Shown: positions 8,317-17,274, numbered from the stretch's first letter. The stretch is DNA of 64,000 bases from SKHV01 sp963678565 (GCA_963678565.1 OY782875.1:2046001-2110000), one strand, 5' to 3'. Program-made: numbers and translations. The notes: generated by a model not told the origin, from the sequence alone.

Positions 8317-8982
8317 TTATTCTATTCTTTTTTTTATTAATCTGAATGATAGATAAATCATATTGAGAAACAGTCCCATGAAAATTGTCATTCCCCACGT
8401 TCTTGGATGCTCAAATGGATTTATAAACCTATCTCCAATATCATACATTAATTTAAACGGTTCAGTCAAAATATCCCAACTGTTCCACCTAAGAAATCTT
8501 CCGACATAAATTCCAAAACTACCAATGAACAACAGTACTACTGAAGTAATTATTACATAAGTCCTTTTCATAAAATTTCGTAATAATTTTTCAATATCCC
8601 ATAAACTTAAAAATCCGAATAGTAATCCAGTCCATGCAAATGACAATATTAAAATCAAATCAAACCAGATTGGCATAGAAGATTTTAACCTTAGATGAAA
8701 TAAATCAGTCAAAATGTAAGGTGCATTTGGGAAAAACAACAACCAAGAACCAAGTAAAACAATCAGAGTCAGTTTTGATTTCTGAAATTTCGGTTTGATA
8801 ATTACTAAACTTGTCAAAGCCCAAGGAATAAAAGCGAGAAATAAATTCCAGTTTAAAAATAGAAACACTTTTGTGTCAGTATAAACAAATCGGAATAGTG
8901 AAACTCCAAAACAGAAAAGCGTAAGTACTCCCAGAAAAATAGTCTCATTTAGTCTTTTAGTTTCTCTTAATGCTTTTAGCAT
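8317..8982 (-). CDS. DUF1361 membrane protein
   Basis: The 221-residue product has about six membrane segments and the look of the DUF1361 family (WNLFLAFIPWALTSLV, LFFPNAPYILTDLFHL, FGIYVGRFLRWNSWDI). The asparagine-proline-tyrosine and arginine-tryptophan-asparagine-tryptophan motifs are characteristic. Its start overlaps the end of the diacylglycerol kinase gene by 7 bases, so the two are translated together. The biochemical role of this family is not established. Confidence 0.8.
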   Translation of the reverse strand: MLKALRETKRLNETIFLGVLTLFCFGVSLFRFVYTDTKVFLFLNWNLFLAFIPWALTSLVIIKPKFQKSKLTLIVLLGSWLLFFPNAPYILTDLFHLRLKSSMPIWFDLILILSFAWTGLLFGFLSLWDIEKLLRNFMKRTYVIITSVVLLFIGSFGIYVGRFLRWNSWDILTEPFKLMYDIGDRFINPFEHPRTWGMTIFMGLFLNMIYLSFRLIKKRIE

Positions 8983-9353
8983 AATTTCAATATTTTGGGT
9001 ATAAAAATTATCAATCCAATTATCAACGCTGTTATAGCACTTATTAATACTCCAGAAGCTGACAAATCTTTTATTTTTTTAATCATTTCGTGTCTTTCAG
9101 GCGATATAAAGTCTGCGATATTCTCAATTGATGAGTTAATTATCTCAAGGCTAAATACAAGTCCTATTGAAAAAATAACGCCAATCCATTCATTCATTGA
9201 GATATTAAAAAATAGTCCAGCAATTATAACACAAATTGTAGCAAATAAATGGATTCTTGCATTATGCTCCTCTTTTATCAAGATTCGCAATCCATTAAAT
9301 GCGTACTTAAAGCTTTTTAATCTTTTTGATATTGAAAATCTCTGTTGTTTCAT
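8976..9353 (-). CDS. dgkA: DgkA-family lipid kinase (diacylglycerol or undecaprenol kinase)
   Basis: The 125-residue product has three membrane helices and the family signature EIINSSIENIADFISPE around residues 74-90, followed by KIKDLSASGVLISA. The Glu of EIINSSIE and the Asp of KIKD are the catalytic and ATP-binding positions. The enzyme phosphorylates a membrane lipid alcohol with ATP; Gram-positive type members use undecaprenol. It is first in the cassette and overlaps the DUF1361 gene by 7 bases. A lipid-recycling kinase is an unusual cargo for an integron cassette. Confidence 0.88.
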   Translation of the reverse strand: MKQQRFSISKRLKSFKYAFNGLRILIKEEHNARIHLFATICVIIAGLFFNISMNEWIGVIFSIGLVFSLEIINSSIENIADFISPERHEMIKKIKDLSASGVLISAITALIIGLIIFIPKILKLC

Positions 9354-9380
9354 GCTGTGTTTTTCGTTGTCTTAAATGCC

Positions 9381-9512
9381 CCATAACGGAAAATTGTATG
9401 TTGTCGGTGCGGATTTCTCTAGCGTTTTTGTCGACCGACAAAAATGCTAGAGAAAGGAGCAAAGGCAACAAATACAGTAGCTTACCGTACTGCAATATAC
9501 AAATTGTTACAA
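9381..9512 (-). repeat. attC site, type A variant
   Basis: Left box CCATAAC, right box GTTACAA, 132 bp. It has GATTTCTCTAGCG where other type A sites have GATTTCGAAGAGCG; the same variant recurs at 41073-41204. It belongs to repeated cassette copy C. Confidence 0.85.
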
Positions 9513-10078
9513 GCAGTTAATAAAAAACTGCCTACAACTTATTTTATGCTTGGTAACTAAAAGTTGTGTGCAGGCGAGCTTTTTTGTTTGATTTTTATAC
9601 TGACGTTTTTAAAATATTTACACTTAGCATGCAAAAACAAATAGTTGATTCTAAAAAGCTAAAGTGCCACAACAAATAAGTGTTGTTTATTTATCGACTA
9701 AAAGATTAAACAACCAAGAAAGAACTACGATTAAGAGCTTTAAAAAGCGCGGGGCGTTCGTGTCCACAAGCACAAGGCAGTTTTTAGCTTTGAATGAAAC
9801 TACGGAATAAAGTTGCTCTTTGATTGAACTCGGATTTAAGTTTATAAAAAGTGCTGAACATGCAATAGAGTAGGGCGACTTAATTTATTATTTGTAATTG
9901 GACTTGTCTTAAACGTAAACAATAATTTGTTTGCAGCAAAAAGCAACAAAGCACTGAATGTAAACTGAATAAATGCTAGATCAAATTAAGTTGCCCGACA
10001 TAGATTAAAAGTTGAAAAGAGCAATTTCTCCGACAAAACTTAGAGCAGCAATTACAAAAAAATCTAATTGCTTGTAAC
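9506..10078 (-). repeat. Repeated ORF-less cassette, copy C
   Basis: A 573 bp module bounded by GTTACAA and TTGTAAC, almost identical to copy B. It carries the loop variant GGGCGTTCGTGTCC and the AATGCTAGATC variant near the right end. No gene is seen in it. Confidence 0.8.
9522..9586. terminator. Bidirectional terminator in repeated cassette C
   Basis: Same CTGCCTACAACTT / AAGTTGTGTGCAG stem with flanking A and T tracts as in copy B. Confidence 0.7.
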
Positions 10079-10205
10079 GGTCACTTGTAAGTTGTCGTTG
10101 CGGATTTCGAAGAGCGTTCCTGTCCGAAGGACACGGAACTGCGAAACGAGAATCCAGCGAACGACTTACCACGAACCCCGCAATGCAATTTACAATTTGT
10201 TACCA
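10072..10205 (-). repeat. attC site, type D
   Basis: Left box TTGTAAC, right box GTTACCA, 134 bp, with TTGTCGTTGCGG and CCGCAATGCAATTTAC arms and a short CCTGTCCGAAGGACACGG inner hairpin. Confidence 0.85.
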
Positions 10206-10209
10206 GCCG

Positions 10210-11202
10210 TTATTTTTTATTTACAATATAAGTGTCACTATAGTAAAACTCTCCAATATCATAGCAGTCTACTTTTTTTATTCTCTTTAAATTATCGTAT
10301 TCATAGAAATATTCATCCCCAGCTGCCACATCCAGAGAAAAACCAAAACCATTATATCCTTTTTGCAGGATATTTTTACGAGATATTAGTAATTGGTTTT
10401 CGTTAAAAGTCTCAACAGATAAAGACAGCGTGTCATTTAATGGATTGTATACAGTATAAGTTTTTGTTTCTTCATCTGGATTGAATATTTGATATTCGTT
10501 ACCAGTATGAATTCCATTCACAAAATATTTTATAAATGTCGTGTCATTAAAATAATAAAACCGTTTTTTTCTCATAGTACCCGAAAACATCTTTATTGAG
10601 TCATTCAATTCTAATGAACTTGGTTTAAACGCTTGGAACTTGATAACATTGGGATGTCCTTTTTCAGAATATGTTTTACTTTCAATTTGCCCCTTCGAGT
10701 TATAAATAAATTTTATCTCCTCGTCCAAATATGATTCTCCTTCAGACAACTGTTCATAAAGTTTAATAGAGGATACTTTTCCATTCTCATAATATTCCAG
10801 TGTCATATATTTATTGAGGTTGGCACTTTTTTCCCAATCAATTTCTTCTGGATTAACCTTTTCATACATTGTTGAATCAATTTTTTCCACAACTGACCAA
10901 TCAATATTGTCGACTAAAGAACATTTTGAATAGCTTTTATAAGAAATTAATTTGTCATTTTGGTACTCATATTCATCTTTGTATTGATATGAAGAATTAT
11001 ATCCAGTGTAAATAGTTCGTTGCTGTTTTTGAGGATTAAAAACGTATTTCTTAATTAAATTTTCTTTTTTATCTGAAGCATGTTTTCTATACACAAGCAC
11101 TTCCTTAACATTCTTTCCAAAATTTAGTGTATCCAAAATTGAATATTCTTGTGAATAAACAAGAGTGTGAATAAACAATAATATGATTAGTATTTTCTTC
11201 AT
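10210..11202 (-). CDS. Secreted protein with YD/MORN-like repeats
   Basis: The 330-residue product begins with a signal peptide (MKKILIILLFIHTLVYSQ, cleavage near residue 18). It then shows short beta-hairpin style repeats such as YEYQNDKLISYKSY, LEYYENGKVSSIKLY, FIYNSKGQIESKTY and YEYDNLKRIKKVDCY. This resembles the YD-repeat or toxin-antitoxin 'YwqK' MORN-like class. The ATG at 11202 is chosen because the residues upstream are attC sequence. Sole gene of its cassette; no enzyme motif seen. Confidence 0.75.
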   Translation of the reverse strand: MKKILIILLFIHTLVYSQEYSILDTLNFGKNVKEVLVYRKHASDKKENLIKKYVFNPQKQQRTIYTGYNSSYQYKDEYEYQNDKLISYKSYSKCSLVDNIDWSVVEKIDSTMYEKVNPEEIDWEKSANLNKYMTLEYYENGKVSSIKLYEQLSEGESYLDEEIKFIYNSKGQIESKTYSEKGHPNVIKFQAFKPSSLELNDSIKMFSGTMRKKRFYYFNDTTFIKYFVNGIHTGNEYQIFNPDEETKTYTVYNPLNDTLSLSVETFNENQLLISRKNILQKGYNGFGFSLDVAAGDEYFYEYDNLKRIKKVDCYDIGEFYYSDTYIVNKK

Positions 11203-11213
11203 TTTATAATGGC

Positions 11214-11344
11214 TGGTAACGGTTCGAATATGCGTAGTGCGAGATTTCAAGGCACTTCAGTATCAAACCGCTACGTTGTTAATTAATTGCTTTAAAGCTC
11301 AAATTTACCAAATCACCCCGCATTACGTATATTTATTGTTAGCC
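11214..11344 (-). repeat. attC site, singleton type
   Basis: Left box TGGTAAC, right box GTTAGCC, 131 bp. Arms GAATATGCGTAGTGCG and CGCATTACGTATATTTATT. Confidence 0.8.
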
Positions 11345-11355
11345 ATTTGTGCATT

Positions 11356-11745
11356 TTAATCATGGTGTATTGTTCTTATTACCTCAGTTACTATTCCATC
11401 CTCACTTATGTATAATTCCCTACCAATCCATGCAAAATCTCCTTTTTCAAATTTACCATCACCTGTAAAATACCAATACTGTGATTTTAATCTGTCATTA
11501 TGCCATTCGGCAGTTTGTCTTGAAAATGGTTCGCCAAGCAATCCTATTACTTGAACTGTATCCATTCCAATTTCAATCATATTAAAGTTTTGTTCTGAGT
11601 ATGAATCATTGGTTTTGGTGTCAATCCATGGTGAAAATCTATTATAACCTTCAATTGTCACACTATATCCAATAATGTAGACTGAGAATGTAATAATTGC
11701 AATTCCTATAATCCCTAAAACCTTAAATAAAAGTTTCCACATCAT
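11356..11745 (-). CDS. SmpA/OmlA-like small membrane-anchored protein
   Basis: The 129-residue product has a membrane segment at residues 5-27 and then the pattern IEIGMDTVQVIGLLGEP followed by SQYWYFTGDG. This matches the alpha/beta SmpA/OmlA (BamE-like) fold in which G-M-x(4)-V-x(2)-LG-x-P is conserved. BamE itself is an outer-membrane lipoprotein; this protein lacks a lipobox, so it is a family relative only. Its start overlaps the stop of the upstream gene by 4 bases (ATGA). Confidence 0.65.
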   Translation of the reverse strand: MMWKLLFKVLGIIGIAIITFSVYIIGYSVTIEGYNRFSPWIDTKTNDSYSEQNFNMIEIGMDTVQVIGLLGEPFSRQTAEWHNDRLKSQYWYFTGDGKFEKGDFAWIGRELYISEDGIVTEVIRTIHHD

Positions 11746-12047
11746 TTTGTAAATGTTAAGTAAATAACAAATCCATTAGAAAGTATCAAAATCAGATAAT
11801 TCCAAAATAAAGAAAGTTTTAATCCCTTAGTAATACGAGATTTAAAATCTCCTTTTCTAATCCATACCAATAAAATCAAGGATAATAGCACGCTTAAAAA
11901 TATCATTATCCCATGTTCTCGAATTGAAATGAGATAATCGTACTCGGAGTCTTTTATTATAAAAATCAAATCGTAGAGTAAATATAAAAGAACTGAAATC
12001 AGGTATCCGAATTTATAAAACATATCATTTTTCTCTTTATAACGCAA
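11742..12047 (-). CDS. Small membrane protein, unknown
   Basis: The 101-residue product has three hydrophobic segments (about residues 11-31, 44-64 and 78-97) and short loops. It is translated just before the SmpA-like gene, with which it overlaps by 4 bases, so the two probably act together in the envelope. A second possible start (MFYKF) lies 8 codons further in. Confidence 0.6.
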   Translation of the reverse strand: MRYKEKNDMFYKFGYLISVLLYLLYDLIFIIKDSEYDYLISIREHGIMIFLSVLLSLILLVWIRKGDFKSRITKGLKLSLFWNYLILILSNGFVIYLTFTK

Positions 12048-12084
12048 TTATTTACAGTTTAGTACGGTGGTCTCCCTGCATAAT

Positions 12085-12217
12085 GGCTAACGGAAAATTG
12101 TATGTTGTCGGTGCGGATTTCGAAGAGCGTTTTTGTCGACCGACAAAAATGCTAGAGAAAGGAGCAGAGGCAACAGTTTTAGCAGTTCACCGTACTGCAA
12201 TATACAAATTGTTACAA
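12085..12217 (-). repeat. attC site, type A
   Basis: Left box GGCTAAC, right box GTTACAA, 133 bp, attC of repeated cassette copy D. Confidence 0.85.
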
Positions 12218-12786
12218 GCAGTTAATAAAAAACTGCCTACAACTTATTTTATGTTTGGTAACTAAAAGTTGTGTGCAGGCGAGCTTTTTTGTTTGAATTT
12301 TATACTTACGTTTTTAAAATATTTACACTTATCTCGTAAAAACAAATAGTTGATTCTAAAAAGCTAAAGTGTCACAACAAATAAGTGTTGTTTGTTTATT
12401 TATCGATTAAAAGATTAAACAACCAAGAAAGAACTACGATTAAGAGCTTAAGAAAGCGCGGGGCGTTCGTGTCCACAAGCACAAGGCAGTTTTTAGCTTT
12501 GAATGAAACTACGGAATAAAGTTGCTCTTTAATTGGACTCGGTTTTAAGTTTACAAAAAGTGCTGAACATGAAATAGAGTAGGGCGACTTAATTTATTAT
12601 TTGTAATTGGACTTGTCTTAGACGTAAACAATACTTTGTTTGCACCTAAAAGCAACAAAGCACCGAATGTAAACTGAATAAATGCTAGATCAAATTAAGT
12701 TGCCAACTTAGATTAAAAGTTGAAAAGAGCAATTTCTCCGACAAAACTTAGAGCAGCAATTACAAAAAAATCTAATTGCTTGTAAC
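12211..12786 (-). repeat. Repeated ORF-less cassette, copy D
   Basis: A 576 bp module bounded by GTTACAA and TTGTAAC. It differs from copy B by scattered substitutions and by TTGCCAACTTAG in place of TTGCTCGACATAG near the right end. No gene is seen in it. Confidence 0.8.
12227..12292. terminator. Bidirectional terminator in repeated cassette D
   Basis: CTGCCTACAACTT / AAGTTGTGTGCAG stem with an A-tract left and GCTTTTTTG right, conserved from the other copies. Confidence 0.7.
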
Positions 12787-12912
12787 GGTAAATTGTATGT
12801 TACGTAGGGGATTCTCAGAGAGCGTCACTGTCGACCGTTACACCTTAATTTGATAAAAGCTGTTATGCCAAAAAACCGCTGAAACCCCTATGGAATATAC
12901 AAAATGTTATAA
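12780..12912 (-). repeat. attC site, type B
   Basis: Left box TTGTAAC, right box GTTATAA, 133 bp. The right box pairs over 10 bases (GTTATAACGC) with the box at 15654. Confidence 0.85.
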
Positions 12913-12921
12913 CGCGTTTTT

Positions 12922-15633
12922 TTAATTCAATAGTTCTTTTATTATATCATCATTAACACTTATTTCTCTTAAGATTTTCATTGCTCTATATTTCTTTTGC
13001 CTTATAAAAGGCTCCTGCATATTCATTTTATCAGCAATCTCTTTAATAGAGAGGTTGTTTATGTATGAATATTTCAGAATTAGCTTTGAGTTTTCATCTA
13101 AGCTCTCTATTAATTCAACGACTCTGTTAATAATTTCTGTGTCATCTTTAGATTCATGTCTTAGTGACGTTTCTTCAATAAGATTACCAAATACAAATTC
13201 ATTATCTAAGGAAATATCAATTTGTCTGCTTTTTAGTTTGGCTCTTTGTAGAATAATGTGTTTTAATGAGGCATATAAATAATTTTTAACACTAAACTTG
13301 TCAAGTCTTGTTTTATCTCTATTAGTCCATAGTCGTAACAGTAATTCTTGTATTGAGTCCTCAACATCCTGAGAATTTAATCCATAAGACATTGAATATT
13401 TTTGCCCCATGATTACTAGTTCATGATAATATTTTTTATAAACCTCTTCAAGTGCTTTATCATCAGTTTTGGAATTATTAAATAATCCCCAGTCTGTACT
13501 ATCAATTTTATAATATTCAAGAACTTTGTCATTTAACTCTTCTCCTTTTAATTTTAAAATCGAAACTGAATTTCTTGACAAATTTTTGTCTTTAAAATGT
13601 AAAGACCAACCTTGCAAATTTTTGATACCTGACTCATTTATTGATAAATCTTCAATAAATAGAAGATTCTCTTTGGGCAATATACGTTTTGAAATTATAT
13701 TCTTATTTCCTTTTTCAATTGATTCCGTAATTGACAAGCTACTAAAATATTCAAGAAAAGATCTATGGCGGAAACCATATAAACCATCACTGCTTTTTGT
13801 TAAAAATGTAGATGTCCTAGCGTCTGTATCAAAATAGTCAATACGTGTGGCATCTTTATAACCAGATATATCTTGTGCTAATTCATGCAACTTAGAAAAA
13901 TGCATTTCAGATTCATCCTCTAAAAATAGTGTCGTAGCTAAAGACTTTGTGAAACATTCTCTCTGATTCGCAGACATCACTGAACCTCTTCTTTTCGATT
14001 GACTCCTTATCCATTCATTAGTGTATGTTTGATAAAGCTTTGTTAGATTTATGTTTTCATCATCTTTAATATCTGGAATACTTTTAATTATCATCTCAAG
14101 AAACATGGGAGTTTTAGATAATTCATCTAATCCTTTAATATTATCGAAACGACTAAGTTGATCTTTCCATCTTTTTGGAAATTTGAGTTTAAAATATTCT
14201 TCCAATTCTGTTCGACCCCACTCTGTTAAAAAAACTACATCATAATCTTCTAATACATTCTCTGTAATTTTTTCATGAAAGAAGTGGGTTCTACAAGAAA
14301 TTAAATAAATATTATTACCATCCTCTAGGAGTCTGTCAAGTTCACGAAGATTTTCATTTATTACTATTCTATCAACTTTCGTAGCCATTTCATCTAAACT
14401 GTCAAGAATAAATATAAATCGACCTAATCTTTGCAGCTCGAGGAAGAGGTTGTAGGTTAACTCAATGCCGGGTTGCTTTTGAAGTTGGTTAAGCAAAATG
14501 TGATGTATGTCAATTCCTGACCTAAACTCTTTTAAATTAAGATAAACTGGAATTCTTCTGCTCTTATCTTTCTTGTACTCATTTAATAAGAAATAATGGT
14601 AATACTTACAAAATACAGTTTTCCCAACACCAAAATTTCCTAATAATGCAATACGTTTTTTACTTTGGTCAAAAAATAGTTCATTAATGTAATTAACAAG
14701 TGGTTTGTGTAAATACTCATCAAAACTTGAAAGTTGAATTGTCTCATAGTCTTCAATATCACTGCCTGTTTGATCTATATATAGCTTTTTTAATTCTGTA
14801 GATTTAAATTCTTTAATATTTTGATCCAGATATTCGTTGAAATTAACTAATTGGTTTAGCAGTTTTTCATATTCAATTACTTCAATTCTTTTTGAAAGAG
14901 CAAATGCTTTTGCATTACCAGAAACTTCTACATTTGAAACAATTATAGTTTTTTCTGCATTAATCTCATCGGCATATGTTGACCATTCTAAGTATATTTC
15001 TTTTGTTTCTTTTTCTAGAAGAACATCATCTGTGCTTATATAAAGAATTATGTGTGCTAAGAAACTAAACGGTCCTTTGGAAAAACTGACATTAAATCGC
15101 TTTTCATTGCAATGCTTGGTTTCAACCAGCTTCCCACCTAATAATTTGTAAATATGTTCAACATCAGATTTGTATTTTTTTATATCTGTAATTTTCTTTG
15201 ATTTAGGATAAGGTTTTGTTCCTCTAATTCCATTTAACAGTAGGTTAAAAGCCTTGTTTTCATCAATGCTTTCATTATATTCAACCCATGTTGCTCTTTT
15301 TAAAAACGAAGGTAATTTTGTAATTTTTTTTGCTCCTGGTAATAATACCGGTATTACTTTAAATTTTTTGTTTTTATCCTCAACTCTTCGTTGAATGGCA
15401 ATCCTCATTTCTTCATTTTGCCATGGACCAACTCCGTTAATCCCAAAAAACACAACACATATATCGCTTTCATCTAACGCTTCTTTTATTGCCTCTTGCC
15501 ATGGATCACCAGGAATTAAATTCCATTTGTCAATCCAAGGATTAACTCCTTCTTCCATTAATTGGAAGCCAATTTTCTCAATAGAGTCTTTATCTTCAGA
15601 ATTATGCGATAAAAATGCTGTTATTGGTCTCAT
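12922..15633 (-). CDS. TIR-NACHT-sigma70 fusion protein (NLR-like, probable anti-phage)
   Basis: The 903-residue product has four parts. Residues 1-125 are a TIR_2 domain (TAFLSHNSEDKD start; GPWQNEEM around 69-76 supplies the Glu expected for NADase activity). Residues 150-290 have a restriction-endonuclease-like look but no clear catalytic set. Residues 325-640 are a NACHT NTPase with Walker A GNFGVGKT (332-339), Walker B FIFILDSLDE (406-415) and FRHRSFLEYF near 621. Residues 725-895 resemble an ECF sigma factor: region 2 (DVEDSIQELLLRLW, 756-769) and a region 4 helix-turn-helix (LSIKEIADKMNMQEPFIRQKK). By homology the TIR would cleave NAD+ once the NACHT module senses a trigger. The sigma-like tail could be the sensor or a transcription output; that is inference. 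Single-gene cassette. Confidence 0.85.
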   Translation of the reverse strand: MRPITAFLSHNSEDKDSIEKIGFQLMEEGVNPWIDKWNLIPGDPWQEAIKEALDESDICVVFFGINGVGPWQNEEMRIAIQRRVEDKNKKFKVIPVLLPGAKKITKLPSFLKRATWVEYNESIDENKAFNLLLNGIRGTKPYPKSKKITDIKKYKSDVEHIYKLLGGKLVETKHCNEKRFNVSFSKGPFSFLAHIILYISTDDVLLEKETKEIYLEWSTYADEINAEKTIIVSNVEVSGNAKAFALSKRIEVIEYEKLLNQLVNFNEYLDQNIKEFKSTELKKLYIDQTGSDIEDYETIQLSSFDEYLHKPLVNYINELFFDQSKKRIALLGNFGVGKTVFCKYYHYFLLNEYKKDKSRRIPVYLNLKEFRSGIDIHHILLNQLQKQPGIELTYNLFLELQRLGRFIFILDSLDEMATKVDRIVINENLRELDRLLEDGNNIYLISCRTHFFHEKITENVLEDYDVVFLTEWGRTELEEYFKLKFPKRWKDQLSRFDNIKGLDELSKTPMFLEMIIKSIPDIKDDENINLTKLYQTYTNEWIRSQSKRRGSVMSANQRECFTKSLATTLFLEDESEMHFSKLHELAQDISGYKDATRIDYFDTDARTSTFLTKSSDGLYGFRHRSFLEYFSSLSITESIEKGNKNIISKRILPKENLLFIEDLSINESGIKNLQGWSLHFKDKNLSRNSVSILKLKGEELNDKVLEYYKIDSTDWGLFNNSKTDDKALEEVYKKYYHELVIMGQKYSMSYGLNSQDVEDSIQELLLRLWTNRDKTRLDKFSVKNYLYASLKHIILQRAKLKSRQIDISLDNEFVFGNLIEETSLRHESKDDTEIINRVVELIESLDENSKLILKYSYINNLSIKEIADKMNMQEPFIRQKKYRAMKILREISVNDDIIKELLN

Positions 15634-15653
15634 TGTCTTGGTTTTAAAATGCG

Positions 15654-15784
15654 TTATAACGGTAAATTATATGTTGTCGTAGCGGATTGCGGGTGATTGT
15701 CCGTCCGCAGGACGAAGACAATCATGCGGGAATCCGGGCTACGCATACCACAGAAACCGCTATGCAATATATAAAATGTTAGCA
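15654..15784 (-). repeat. attC site, type H
   Basis: Left box TTATAAC, right box GTTAGCA, 131 bp, with TTATATGTTGTCGTAGCGG and CCGCTATGCAATATATAA arms. Confidence 0.85.
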
Positions 15785-15792
15785 GTAGTATT

Positions 15793-16128
15793 TTATGCTA
15801 CAATTTTATAAACTAAATCTCCATTTCTTGTTGATGTTCCAATTGGCAGTTTATAAAAATCATTTTTGCTGAATAAGACTACATGAAATCTATAATCAAC
15901 AGTGTTTGATGAACCATAACATCTCGCTGGTTCTAGTAATAATTGTGTACTAATACTCTTAATTTTAGGAATCAATGATTGGCTTATTTCATCGTGAATT
16001 ACCACACCTAGATCGATATCGTTATAGCTATCTTGCTTGGTATATGACCCAAATAACCAAATCTCATGAGATTTAGATTCTTCTTTTAATATCGATTTTA
16101 AATTTTCAATTAATATTTCTAATTCCAT
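15793..16128 (-). CDS. Minimal nucleotidyltransferase (MNT, pol-beta superfamily)
   Basis: The 111-residue product carries the polymerase-beta superfamily signature in IWLFGSYTKQDSYNDIDLGV (residues 23-42), with the G-S and D-x-D metal-binding residues intact; a third acidic residue may lie in the later strand. Known MNT proteins AMPylate partner toxins (HEPN) or act as antitoxins. Here it is the third gene of a cassette, 12 bases after a membrane protein, with no obvious HEPN partner. It may modify one of its two neighbours. Confidence 0.8.
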   Translation of the reverse strand: MELEILIENLKSILKEESKSHEIWLFGSYTKQDSYNDIDLGVVIHDEISQSLIPKIKSISTQLLLEPARCYGSSNTVDYRFHVVLFSKNDFYKLPIGTSTRNGDLVYKIVA

Positions 16129-16140
16129 GACTTTATATTT

Positions 16141-16584
16141 TTATGATAATCTTTTTTTTAAGTTTACTTTCCCTGAAATGATTCTTTTGTCTTCGCTAAA
16201 TTGTAACCATTTCCCTTCCATATTTGTTCTGTTGCCCATTCGAGAAGAACTTAGGCATACTCCTGCATAATCAAATTGCGATTTTTCTCCTTTAAAAGTT
16301 AATAGAACACTTGTTAAAGTTATCTCTCCCCAAATATCATATGGTCCAAGTGGACCGTCTCCTTTTCCGATAATTTTATTACCTTTTATTTTCTTTAAAT
16401 GAATAACATCATCCAATATTTTACCGTCTTCATATATCCATTTTCCTTCCCAAGTTCCTAAAAGGAAATCCCAGATGCCCCTCTTTTTATAATTCTTAAA
16501 GTACTTAAATAGATTTGTGCCACCAAAAGAGGCAATTAAAGTGGCTACTCCAGTAATGATTGAAGCTGTAACTACATCTGACAT
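16141..16584 (-). CDS. Membrane-anchored protein with lipocalin-like beta domain
   Basis: The 147-residue product has an N-terminal hydrophobic segment (residues 3-25) and then a beta-rich region starting LLGTWEGKW and followed by alternating strands (IIGKGDG, IWGEITLTSVLLTF, NMEGKWLQF, IISGKVNLKK) that resembles a small lipocalin-like barrel. It sits between the methyltransferase and the nucleotidyltransferase genes, with gaps of 3 and 12 bases. A role as effector or receptor is inference; I do not recognise a named family. Confidence 0.65.
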   Translation of the reverse strand: MSDVVTASIITGVATLIASFGGTNLFKYFKNYKKRGIWDFLLGTWEGKWIYEDGKILDDVIHLKKIKGNKIIGKGDGPLGPYDIWGEITLTSVLLTFKGEKSQFDYAGVCLSSSRMGNRTNMEGKWLQFSEDKRIISGKVNLKKRLS

Positions 16585-16587
16585 AGG

Positions 16588-17274
16588 CTATCGGTTTAGT
16601 TCAATAAAATAATGAGAGTTTATTGGTTTGCGATATGACGCATATTTTATTGTTATATTTTTCCATCCAGTGTTTAGACAATCATTAATACAATCATTAA
16701 TTGTCCAATAGTGAAGAATCTCCTCATGCTTTTCATTTCCATCAAAAATCATTTCCAATTTATAGCTATTAGTTGAAAATTTAGAACTCTTGGTTTTTAG
16801 TATTTTATTATTTGGAAGAAGGCTTTCAAACCATTTCCCATATTGAAAGTTTATGTCTTGAAACTCTTTATTTTGAATTTCAAATCCAAAGCTTGCAACT
16901 TTCTTTAAATTAAAAATTACCTCTAATAATTTTTGTCTCTCTTCGCTATTAAAAATATTGAAGAATGAAAAACCACAGTGAAGGTATGCATTTGTACACC
17001 AGGTAGGAAGAGCTAAATCTTTAAGTTTGAAAATGTCATGTTTGATTAGCTGAATATTGTGTTTTATTTGAGAAAGTTGACTTTCAGATATATCAATACC
17101 AACGAATCTCTTTTGTGAATTTATCATAGCATTAAATAGAAGTCCTGTACCACAAGGAGCGTCAATAATGATATCACAATTATTGAAGAATAGTGAATCG
17201 TTGAGTAGGAATCTGTATAATTTATTATAGTCAATTATAGTCCCAATGGTTTTATTATAGCCACTTTTTATCAC
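16588..17274 (-). CDS. Class I SAM-dependent methyltransferase
   Basis: The 228-residue product has the SAM-binding motif I IIDAPCGTGLLFN at about residues 37-49, the acidic end of strand 2 in FVGIDISESQL, and a motif-IV-like region AYLHCGFSFFNIF. The substrate is unclear: no NPPY-type nucleobase motif is present, so a small-molecule, lipid or protein substrate is more likely than DNA. It is the first gene of a three-gene cassette. The start at 17274 follows a short AT-rich leader next to the core box at 17295. Confidence 0.75.
   Translation of the reverse strand: MIKSGYNKTIGTIIDYNKLYRFLLNDSLFFNNCDIIIDAPCGTGLLFNAMINSQKRFVGIDISESQLSQIKHNIQLIKHDIFKLKDLALPTWCTNAYLHCGFSFFNIFNSEERQKLLEVIFNLKKVASFGFEIQNKEFQDINFQYGKWFESLLPNNKILKTKSSKFSTNSYKLEMIFDGNEKHEEILHYWTINDCINDCLNTGWKNITIKYASYRKPINSHYFIELNR

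Noticed and set aside
9740..9790. tRNA or riboswitch in the GC-rich patch of the repeated cassette
   Set aside because: No cloverleaf, CCA end or known riboswitch core can be folded by eye; only short hairpins are visible.
12922..15633. TIR-NACHT and sigma factor as two genes joined by a sequencing error
   Set aside because: The frame is open without a break over 903 codons, with no internal ribosome-binding context noticed before the sigma-like part; it remains a point to check but is not supported.
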